64,000 nucleotides of DNA from Morinoia aosen (lineage: Eukaryota; Arthropoda; Malacostraca; Amphipoda; Talitridae). Both the position numbers and the translations under genes were made by a program. The DNA lies in NCBI GenBank assembly GCA_030386875.1, contig CM059578.1:26397009-26461008 (forward strand), written 5' to 3'. Positions within the stretch are counted from its first letter, which is position 1; each line of letters begins with the position of its first letter. Under the pieces are notes generated by a model. That model was not told the DNA's origin, made no database searches, and worked only from the letters and a program-made list of their open reading frames with translations. Shown here in pieces: positions 36,101 through 48,100 of this stretch.

Positions 36101-39100
36101 GGTCAACATTGAAAGGGTTACATGTATAGCAACTAAGACGTCAAGTGCGACTACGTTGATACTACCGTAGAACAGTACTCGTCGCTGCTTGTAAATGCAT
36201 TTGACTTCACGTTAAATATAAATCTTTTTAATATTACGGTACTGAAAGTTTAAGTCTCGCACATCTTCAGTAAGAAAATATGTACATGAGTAAAGACGCA
36301 CTAGTGACTGTGGAGCAACATTTGGTGTGAGAAAGTGAGGAATTTTTTTGCACTTTGAGCTCCTAAACGTGGATGAAGTTCGCATCACTGAGTACACAGC
36401 ACAGGCAAAAAATACTACTATACACTCTCGCTAAATGCCTTAATTGGGCTATCAAAACTTGGACGCCGGCAGGTAAAACTGAAGTTTAATATTCAACACA
36501 AATTTATAGTCAACTGTAGTAAGCGATGTTGAAAAAGGCAAACCTTAACTGGATCGTGCTTAACTTCTATTAAGTATTTATGAAATTTGAGTTTGTGACC
36601 ACTGATCGATGAGCAAAATTATGAAAATTTCCTCTGTATGGCTCACGTCGCAGCCGAAGTGTGCACGCGTTGACTGCGTATTGGAACATATGTGAACCAC
36701 TTGATAAATTACTCATTCACGTACCGGTACAAATGAATAGCATTTCATCCATTTCGTGACCTTTTTAAAAAATGAATGTCATCATACGAGGTAAAATGTT
36801 ATCGAGCAGTTTCATTTTTCACCTTTCTTTGAAAGGAAAGAAATACGTGTATTCGAGAAGTTAAGTTGATTTTTCAATTTAGCCGCTTACAACCTGACCA
36901 AACCAATCGTAACAACTTCGAAAACGAAGTCAAAGTGTTAAGGTTAGCCCATTATTTACCCAGGAATTTGCGGCATCTGTAAGGCCGCCCTCATCGTCGG
37001 GACGGTGGGAGTAGACCTGCAGAGCGCCAGGTCGGACCGGGGGTAATAGTTGATGAAAGCCTGGCACATCTCGTCCTTAGCCTCCCACCCAGAAAAGGTG
37101 GCGTCTTTTCGGTCCGTGGAATCGTAGTCGCATTCTGCAGTACGTCAGTTTGGAATTGTGTATGCTCGCATTCTCACTTGGATGCTGCCACTTTGCTAAA
37201 AACTTTCACGACCTTTGGTTATGAAATTGAAACGTTTCATTGACAAGGCAAAGAATCGTTCATCTCTACCTCAATATCGACTGCTAAACTGACTTTCACT
37301 ATAACATTTTTGCAAAAATTTTACATTTTTCCAAGAGTTAATGCTGAAAGAAAAGCTCGGAAGTTGGTGGTCAAACCAACACCGCAAGCCAATCAACAAG
37401 ATCATCGGAGATTTATGAAGATATAGATAGACAGCTTCTCACCCACAGTTAGATGATCTCCTGGCAAGATAAGAATTTCTTCGGGGAGCTTTCTTGATTG
37501 TTGGAAATCTGCTGCGAAATGAGAGTCCTGGAAATTCATACGACAGGTCAGTATTCGTTGTTCATCTGAAATATTATTTATTACGCCATCATTATAGAAA
37601 TACATTTTTAACTATTAATTTGACTATTAGAAAATGATAGAATTACAGAAAGCTTCGCCATTTTACGTAGCTCTAATTAATTGAAAATACAATTTCCATT
37701 ATTTGAGCGAATAATTTTAGACGAAAGAATAATTAATGAATTATTCATTAATTAAGTTATGATTTCCACAATTAGACCTGCCGTATATATAAACAATAAA
37801 CAGAAGTGTTAGAATACGAGTCAAAGGTTACCGTACGATGAAATTTCAGTGCACCTCTTTCTACATTTGAATACCTGTGCTGAAAAAAAGTATTAATGAC
37901 ACCATCGAATAAATAAATGTTCTGGACAAAATATTCCCGTGCGTTTGCGGTATTTTTGGGGTCACATTTTCAAACATTTCACGTTGTTGTAGCTATAAAA
38001 CCGAGAGTAAAAGCATTTATTTTCCATTAGGCTACGCTACATGCTTTTGTTTTTTGGTTCACGTCCTCACATTTAGCTTTCATCAGTACTTTTCGCCGGG
38101 GTAACAAGCATTATTAATGAGTCATATTCATGGAATTGGCTGTTGCAACACTTGAGGAAAACGACTCAAAAAAAACTTTGTTTCCATCGCCTTTCGAGAA
38201 AACGACTCAAATTTTAATATTATCTTTGACAGTGTATACTTTGACAGTGTATATTATTTATATTATACAGTGTATAATATACATAAACAACTTTAGCCTC
38301 TTGGACGTTATTTACCGCGCTATTTGAGAAAATTACGTGATTTAAAATTGTCTTGCTGGCCCTGATGGTGTTGCTCAGCCATGGGCGTGTCATCGAAAAA
38401 ATAAATCCCACCACAGGACTAAATTACAGCAAAAAAGATAATGTTTATCCAATGAGCCTTTTTTCACACACGTTCAGTTTGTCGGAAACATTGTCCAATG
38501 TAGAATGTTTTTTTTTCTGGTTAGAAAGAATGGGTTGTTTCTGATTGTCGTGATTTTTGTTAAAATATCAGCATTTATTTAAGTATAAGGTAGATAAGGT
38601 TTACTTTAGTTTGTATTAATTGCGCACATTGAAGCATTTACACCACAATGGATGCACGTCAAACAGAGCGAATAACAAACCACACCGATTTTTAAAAGTA
38701 GAAAACTAGCCAGTAACTCGAGAAAACGGTTTCTAGGGAGGCCTCACTTTAACTTTATCAAAATCAACGCACATCAACAACCTTTTCGTGTATTTCTACT
38801 CAAATAAACAATACTTTTACCTTAAATTCCACACCAACCGTGCAGCAAACTGACCTGCGTCAATATGGGCAGCTCCTCGCCGTCTCGAAAATGACGCACT
38901 CTGATGGCGCGGGCTGAACGAAGAAGAGAATTTCTTTAATAATTACAACAAGTCCAACCCCTTTATTTGAAATAAGAAAGAAGGCGAAGTAAAAGAAAGG
39001 CAGTGAGCAATGAAAAAATTCAATTTCTCGAGAGTTGATGAGGCCGAGTGCACACGGCCCGTCAAAACTCTATAATAATGTTCGACAAATCAAATGACAC

Positions 39101-42100
39101 ACGTTCCTATTTCCTAAGCTGGTATCACAGATACACTCATCCCACTTTTGACTGGCTTCGGACAGACGAACGCGGCTCTTATTATAGCATAGATTCATTG
39201 CCTCGGGCTGACGTGGTCATGGTTGGTAAAACATCACGTTACCTTTCAACACATAACGGGACTATTCGGGCCACGTTCAAAAATAGGTTCAATATATTGT
39301 GCTTCTCATGAAATTTTTTCACTAATGTGTCCTTTGAATTTCGCTGCCGAGTGGCAGTTCCTTCCCCATCCTGATATTGGTGAAAACCTAATGCCTGTGC
39401 TAGTTTAGTGATGGGGGTAGAAATACCGGTAATATGAGTATAAAAATTTGGACGTTAAAGGGTTAAATTGTACTCAATGGTTACACATTTGATGACTTAA
39501 TCGCATTTGAAATGTTGTCTTGTTCAACAACCCTCCAAACATGCTTAGCTGATGTGAAATTGACGCAGCAAGGTAGAATGTAGCACGCAATTTCCTAAAA
39601 TAACTAACCTCAGAAGTCATTGACAGCTTTTTACCTAACATTATGATTCCTAATACGTACATTCGGGAATTTTTCCTCTCGAAAAAGAAAGAAAAGTTAT
39701 TTGAAAACTATTTGATAACTTGAAATTCGTTTATTTTTCTTGCTTTCATAGTTTTATTAGCGAGAGGAAGCGCAAGATTATCTTGGCTCTTCTTTACTAT
39801 TATTATTAACTCGGTGACACAGAATTAACCACAGCTCTCGCTCAAGTGAATCGATCAGGTGACTATTGCTGTCGTAATTCCTATTCTACACAGTATCATT
39901 ATTTCAGAAAGAAATTTCTAGACAATTTTTCAGATTTGAAAGATGTTTTCGCACTGATGTGCTGTTTGTCGTTAAATAAAACACTTATTTTTTCTATGAA
40001 AAACCGATTGCTTTCTATTTTTCTTTTAACTCATATCGAAATTATGTGTGTATTACACACATTGCAAATATCACACCTTACATAATACTGAAAAAATACA
40101 AATAGCGCATAAAAAGGTTTGAATACGAAAAACAAAGACCTTAACAAGTTTTCACCGAGTCTATAATTTAAAACAGCAGATCATAAACACATACACCAAA
40201 TGAATAACCAGGTTTTACTTTTACTTCAAGAAACGTGAATCTAACGTTCTCTCAACACTGATGTTCAGAAGCCACATCAGGGAGCTAGCAGAAGACGCAA
40301 AATTACTTTCCCAAGTATGCAATATCGTCACCAGCGGTTGCAAATGAACATTATGTTGGACGTTAAACTAAATAATAAAAATATTAGCGCTAATTTTACA
40401 ACCTCCTGTTCCTTCTATCTCATATACTTACAGTTGCTTTCGGTAACAGAGGATTCATGAACGATTTTAATTAGAATAGGAAGTGCAAATTTTCCACAGG
40501 ACTTCCATCACCCACAAGGTTTCCAAAGGACTTTCATCACCCTCCAAGTTTCCAAAGGACTTCCATCACCCTCAAAGTTTCCAAAGGACTTCCATAACCC
40601 ACAAAGTTTCCAAAGGACTTCCATCACCCACAAAGTTTCCAAAGGACTTCTATCATCCATAAATTTTCCAGAAGACTTCCATCCCCCTCAAAGTTTCCAT
40701 AAGACTTCCATCACCCACAAAGTTTCAAAAAGACTTTCATCACCCATAAAGTTCCACAGGACTTGCATCACCCTCAAAGTATACAAAGGACTTCCATCAC
40801 CCACAAAGTTTCCAAAGGACTTCTATCATCCATAAATTTTCCAGAAGACTTCCATCACCCACAAAGTTTCCAAAAGACTTCCATCACCCACAAAGTTTCA
40901 AAAAGACTTTCATCACCCATAAAGTTCCACAGGACTTGCATCACCCTCAAAGTATACAAAGGACTTCCATCACCCACAAAGTTCCACAGGACTTCCATCA
41001 CCCACAAAGTTTCCAATGGACTTCCATCACCCACATAGTTTCCAAAGGACTTCCATCACCCCCACCCTGCAATATCGTCACTCATGAAAATTGGATGTGT
41101 AAAGTTTCCATAAGACTTCCATCACCCACAAAGTTTCAAAAAGACTTTCATCACCCATAAAGTTCCACAGGACTTGCATCACCCTCAAAGTATACAAAGG
41201 ACTTCCATCACCCACAAAGTTTCCAAAGGACTTCTATCATCCATAAATTTTCCAGAAGACTTCCATCACCCACAAAGTTTCCAAAAGACTTCCATCACCC
41301 ACAAAGTTTCAAAAAGACTTTCATCACCCATAAAGTTCCACAGGACTTGCATCACCCTCAAAGTATACAAAGGACTTCCATCACCCACAAAGTTCCACAG
41401 GACTTCCATCACCCACAAAGTTTCCAATGGACTTCCATCACCCACATAGTTTCCAAAGGACTTCCATCACCCCCACCCTGCAATATCGTCACTCATGAAA
41501 ATTGGATGTGTAAAGTTTCCAAAAGACTACCATCACCCACAACTCACCCAAATAATGAGCATGCAAGAAGACCATGAAGACTTTGACCCCGCTGGGTGGC
41601 AGAGCGTCCCTGGTGCAGTGCTCGGAGCAGTGTCCCGCAGTCACCCAGGCGGGTACCCGCGGCGGGATCGTCAGGCCGAAGTTGATGGCGTGACCGATCC
41701 CGAAATTTCCGGCTTCGTTTGGTCTATTTCGTCCATTATACGAAATCAAACAAAGATAATGGTCTGTTTTGTCAACAAAACGGAACCAAACATCGATAAT
41801 TTGATACACGGATATATGGTCAGGCCGAAGTTGATGGTATGACCGATCCCGAAATTGCCGGCTTCGTTTGGTCTGCTTCGTGAACAAAACATATCTAAAC
41901 AAAGATAATTTCATACATGAACAAATATAAATGGTTTACCTTTCGCCAATTCGAATTATAAATAAGAGTGCGAAGAAACACGTCTCTTTCATTAACACGT
42001 GTTTCTTTGCGCTTATATTTATAATTTAATACATTTGTGGAAGGCTATAAAAAGGGAAAAGAATCATGTGGCGTGTATCACCAGTTGTGGATAGTCTAAC

Positions 42101-45100
42101 ATGTTTCGTAAAAAGATGCGCTCTGGGAAATAAAGGCTTACAACCGTGAGTTCTCAAATCCATTATTTTTCACGAAGTACAGTAAGTGCAGCATAACTTT
42201 TTTTCTAGGTACTACGTTGTTTTTACTTCAATTTTTTTGCCATTCTCTCCCAAAGCATGAGAATTTTTTCGCATCTGAACATAAAGGATGTATTCAACAT
42301 GTGGGAATTATTAGCAATTGTTTCTACTGTCAAGACCCTTGCTAAATATTTCTACGTTGTAACATTAATATGTAAAAACATCAACTGAGTGAAAATATTT
42401 AGGCTGCTTGAGAGATACGACAGGAGCGACATCACCTATGTACACATTTATACATGTACACCCCAATATACATGTACACCCCAATTCTTCTCGGGGATGA
42501 ACATCCGGTTGAGAATCAAGGAATCGGCATTGAAGGCTCTATTCCTTAATTTCCTGAATTCTCAGTCTTCCGGATATAACAATTTGCATGTGATGCAAAT
42601 CAGAAAGAGAAATTATACACTCGTATTAAAAAACTGAATCAAAAACCAAAAGAATGCAATCGATTTAAAAGAAGAGAGAAATAATATGTTAACAAAGAGG
42701 GACCGATATAATCAGAGACTGAGGGACTGATACAATAAGAAAGGAATTGAGGGACTTATATATTAAGAAAGAAAGAAACTGAGGAACTGATAGAATAAGG
42801 AAAAGACTAAGAGACTGATAATGATAAGAAAAAGACTGAGGGACTGATATAATAAGAAAGAGACTGAAGGAATGATATGATAAGAAGGCGACTTAGGGAC
42901 TGTTATAATAAGAAAGTGACTGACACAATAAGACATAAAACAAGTTGCGTCTCGTTTAACGCACCTCGATCGCTCGTATGCACCAAGACGCACCTGAGCT
43001 CGTCTGTATAATAAATGTCCATCCCCCAAGCCACAGACACGTCTTGCTTCAGGTGCGGGTTGTCGTAGTGGGTCTGGAAAAGAATATAATCCGCCCCTCC
43101 GTGCCTCTCCCCCAGTGGCACCCCTGCATTGGTTGGCAGTAGTTCTCCCTGGTGATGAGAATTGTAGAGCAACATTAGCATTTGTGTTATTAAAATTTGC
43201 TATCATTCACATTGGAGTTTTCACTCACTCTTCTCTCGCTCGTCGGCAATGAACGTGCTTTGTGATAAATTTTCAAGCCATAGCGCCCCCTGGTGACGAG
43301 AATAGTAGAGAAGCATTGGCAGTATTTCATTACAATTGTCATCATTTATACTGGAACTAGTACTGAATCATTTATACTGAAGACGTCATGCTGCACTTTT
43401 CACTCAGCCTTCTCTCCCTCGTCGGCAATGAACGTGCTTTGCGATCAATTTTCAACCCATGGAATTTCAGTTCAAGCCAGCTAATTTCAACTAAATTTCC
43501 CAATTATTTTAAGCTTAACCAGATATATCTCATGTATCTTCTACATCACAAATAACACTGAGGTAACCATGAGTTATTCTGTAAGGCAAACGCCTACTGA
43601 CTGAGTTCCTTAAACTGAAAAGGTATTCGTTTGCGCTCAACTCTTAAAATTATTTTTTCATCCCCTACTCAATTAATTTAAGCTCTAGCGAGCTTTACTG
43701 CCTCAGTAGAAACACGGAACGTTTCAAAACGATGAACCTGGAAAATATTGCTTTACACAAAATGAAAAGATACCAATAACAATAGCTCTCATTTAATGCA
43801 AATAGCAATATCTGATAACATACCATCGTTCGGCTTAACTAAAAGATATGTCAGTGTTTGTTTCTCAGAAACACTTTTGGAAAGTAACTCTTCAAACCAT
43901 ACCATGAATCTGTGAACAACTATTCTTATTTACCACTGTTTGTACGATAACTGTAATTAATTTTAATTCCCGAGTTTAATATCAAATTCGGCAACTAGCC
44001 GCAGCCAATTTTCACACTCGCACATGAGTCTATCCTATACAACCGCGTCATCACTTAAACAATTTCTCGCAACCCCACAAACCTCGCTTCCAACAACCCA
44101 GTTGATGAAGAAAGTTTCGCAAAAGTTGAAATCGTCCGGCATGCCAGGAGTGTAGCATTCATACCCGGGCTGTCCGACGTACTTCTCATACACCTCCGCC
44201 GCGGTCTGCCCGGAGTGAGAGCCGGCACACTCGAACGACACTGAGTGATGCAGGAACTCCCGGGCATTTTGTCCGTATTCCATGCTGAACTGAGGGGAGA
44301 AGCAAGGCTGATGAAAATTGCGCATACTTTTAAAGACTGCATTGCGTGAACTTTGGGGATAACAAAAAGTATTATGGTGTGTTGGATAACGTTTACTTTT
44401 CTCTCATGTTAGCCAGTGGTGAGTTTTTCGCGTACTTTCTACGTTGCCAAAAATTCAAACACCTTTATTTGCTTATTTTTTGCAAATTTTCTCTGTATTG
44501 TCAAGGAAATAATGTTAATGGAATTTAGAAAGCTAAAATTAAAGTGACTTAAGGTTATACAGCAGAGGAGAAGGCATTATACGAGAAAGAAGCGATGCTT
44601 CAACATCATTCAAAAGAGTATTCAAAAAACATCGTTGACTAGATGGACCATCGAATACAAGTTCACAATATTTGCTGTACGAGAACGATTTCATTCGGTT
44701 CCTCAACACCATCAAGAACACAAACGTTGAAGTCGTTATTTGCGTAACGAATGGCTCATAATTATTCCTGAACTTAGTATGATTTAACGGAAAGTTAGTC
44801 TTTGAAGCAAGCACCATTCTCGGCGACTGATTCCGCTCTGGAGTCAGATTTCGAACAGCTTACGTCATAGTAGCAGCTCAGCTGGTAAATCAAGTTTTTT
44901 TAGGTCAACTTAGAACTAATGCAGCGAGTTGAACTGCTTGAACGACGTAAATTGCTTGAAATAGTTCCCTTGGTCTGAAGAGATATGATTTTATTGCTTA
45001 GTAGCGGTATACTAAAGCTGTATTTCAAAATTTCGTCTAGTACCAGCACAAATATAGGAAATATTGCTATCGCATCACGAGGGAGGATAAAAACAGCGCT

Positions 45101-48100
45101 GGGATTTGCGCAGTGCAAAATTTATGCGAGTAAGTGGAGACTCCAGAATTGTGAATGTCAAAATTTCGATTAGGGTTGCAAATGAACGTCCCATGAGATC
45201 CCTTCATCATCAAAAAAAACACCACGGCCCTCAGCTGGGTATCAATCAGATTGAACATTGATTTAAACAATTTAAATAATTTATTTTTGCAAGCAATACA
45301 CTGGTAGAATCTTTACTTAGAGCTATTATAGTGAAAAGATTGAGATAAAACTATTTGCTGGCCCGTCTAAGTTCATTGACTTCTATGGTATCCTATGGAA
45401 ACCTTGTTCTCGTTAACTATTCCGTTTATTGAAGGACACTAAACTTGAACTTTCACTAGACGTACCGGAAAATTTTTTGGCGCAACAGGATGAAAAAAAG
45501 TCTCAATCTGTTTTATTCTTAAGATATCAATGTAAGCGATAACTTCGAACTCAGAAATAGATTTAGGATAAGTTTTATTTCCGCGCAATATCATTTTGAG
45601 CCATCGAATATAGAAAACCTAGTTATTTCCCAACAGCTAGCTTTCTCAATTTACATAAATAAGAAATGACATCCGAGACTCTTTTTGAATGCTCCTCAAG
45701 AGTTTTGCTTACAGATCTCAGAAGGCCTGTAGTTCCAAGCCTTAATTCCAGTGATGGGGAAACTGTATTATACTAACGGCTTTTTTATGGTAAGAGAGTT
45801 TGAACTTGCTTCTCTTATTTGTTAAATGATTTTGATGGGCGGTTTGAGAGGATACAAATTGTTGAAGATCTTTATTTCTCTCACCGTTCAAGGTTTTATA
45901 CTTTAAATTACTCAGGGAAAACTGATTGAAATTTGAGAGCTCAAGTATTTCTAAATATTTGAATAATCATTTTGTACAGGCATTGTCCGATCAATTTTTT
46001 CGCTCTGTTTTTATTTTATATTTTATTCATTATTCGCAGAGTTAGTAGTACACTCGTACAGTTAGAGTCAGTTCTCTCGGCCAACACTCGATTTTGAGTT
46101 CAACTCTAAAGTATTCCAGCAGAAATAGATTTCTCAATCATGAAAATACAAATCTTCCTTTTTGCTCATAGTGGGCTGTCAGTCTAATCAACGAGGCGTT
46201 TATTTTTAATAAATTATGGAAAGTTTGTTGGTATAAACGTTTAATACTAACGCCAAAGATGCTGAAGTGTAGCAAGCACTGATAAAATAGGCTTTCAACT
46301 GATCTTTAGATTAATATTTTTTCTCTATTGTCCTTTTTTAAACGAATACGATAGAATGGCTATCAATTTATTGTTGATATGTTTCGTCCTGCGTCATCAG
46401 TCATCAGCGTAAGATTCGTTTTTATTGAAGTTAAGAACTGATAGTCTTTTATCTTATCTACATGAAACCACAATGAATACTCCACTTTTTGAGGTTTAAA
46501 TTGCAAATAAACATAAGTAGAACATTAGACAAAATGATAAAAAAAAATTTAGATTGTAAATAAACATAAGTAGAACATTAAACTAAATAATAAAAGGTTT
46601 TAGCGCTAATTTCAGAACCTGCTGTTCCTTCTATCCGCTATGGTAGCAATTACTGTAGGCAACAAAGGATTCATCTCCGATTTTCTTTACAGCGATCATT
46701 GCCGCGAGAAATTGGATTAGAACTCATCCCGAACTCGTTCAACACGTCCTTTGAGTTGTTTCAGGCAGGGTTCAAGCGCGTGACAGCTTAAGCAAAAGCA
46801 GAATTCGAACCTGCTATTTTTTTCGAAAGACTTCAATTCCTATTCAAGATAAATCATGACGCAATGAAAGCAGAGTATTCAGAACAGCGGAATTTAATTT
46901 ATAACATCTACCTACAGAAGAACTTGAATCGTGATTATAAGCTATTGGGAGGCTAAATCGAGCTAAAACTCACCCCAATGTACTGATGCTTTTTGTCCAT
47001 AGGCGGAATTTTCTCGATATGACACCAATAGAAAGTTTTCTTGTCGTTAGGCAGAGCAGTCTCGAGGGAAACCCGCCAAGTTTCGTAATTTTCTGATGTC
47101 GGTGCGGGCTTGTGGAACGGGAGCAGAGCTAAGGCAAATCTGAGAAGATGTGCCGTGTAACGTTGTGAGTGACTCACTATGTTAACATGATGTCTCCACA
47201 TATATAAAAGGGAGGTCAGAGGCATAGAGTTACACGGAAAGAACAAAACCCCAGTCCTGGAAATACCTAATTTTCAGCTCTTGAGAATACAAACAGTAGC
47301 ATTTTGCATAACTAACTAGTACCTGAATTATAGCTGAAAACAGGGACATAGTCCGCTACTAACATATTAGTAACAGACTCTGCTACCGTGACTGAAAGAA
47401 TACTCAAAAGAGAGCTATAATAAAAAGCGTTCAAATACTATCTAGTGAGTGGAGAAAATTTCTAAAACATGTAACAAAGTACATTTTAAAAGAACTTAAA
47501 CAAAGATACGTATTAGTAACGGATTATGCTACTGTGACTGAAATTGCAATGCAATTTCAAAAATTTTGGCAAATACACTAATTGTTGTCATCGATTCAAA
47601 CGAAGGGCAGCAAACGGTTGTACTAGAAATAAGCAACGCTCGCCCTTGAAGAAAGAAGGAAATGCTTATATTTCCTCACCAGTTGCTCTAGGCTTACAGG
47701 CCAGCATATGCCAAAAAAAGAAAAACTTTTAAATAAACGTATTACTAGCATGCGTATATCTAAAGGGATTTGTATATGCAACATATCAGCTTTTAATAGA
47801 CAGCACCTTGAGCTGAATTTAGTTAGGGGAAAACATTACAATCTATCCCCTATTTGATTATTTCTCCGTAGAGATACATAATCACGAAAAATTCTTCGTG
47901 AACATGCCGTGCGGCTCTACTTCGCATGCATATTAAGTTTTGAGCATGATTGTTGTACACATTTACAGTATAAGGATTTATATAGTGTGCCTGCGGAATA
48001 TTAGCAGCGAAGGACTCCCAGTCCTAACTGAAAATATTTATAAAGCCTTTCAATCGAGAATTTCCCAACACAATCAAACTTTGCCTCTTAACTTTCAGTC

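Noticed and set aside
37528-37605. Alternative exon 10 start at the TTTCAG near 37566-37568
   Set aside because: It joins in frame only if exon 9 is skipped; with exon 9 (clear family motif) the downstream CCAG at 37528-37530 is the phase-compatible acceptor.
40763-41449. Pairs of identical 91-codon frames as duplicated genes
   Set aside because: They are translations of the 29-bp minisatellite and its 411-bp duplication, within an intron.
46780-46815. B-box-like 'aggttcgaattctgc' (minus) as a tRNA or SINE
   Set aside because: No A-box at the expected distance and no repeat copy elsewhere in the window.
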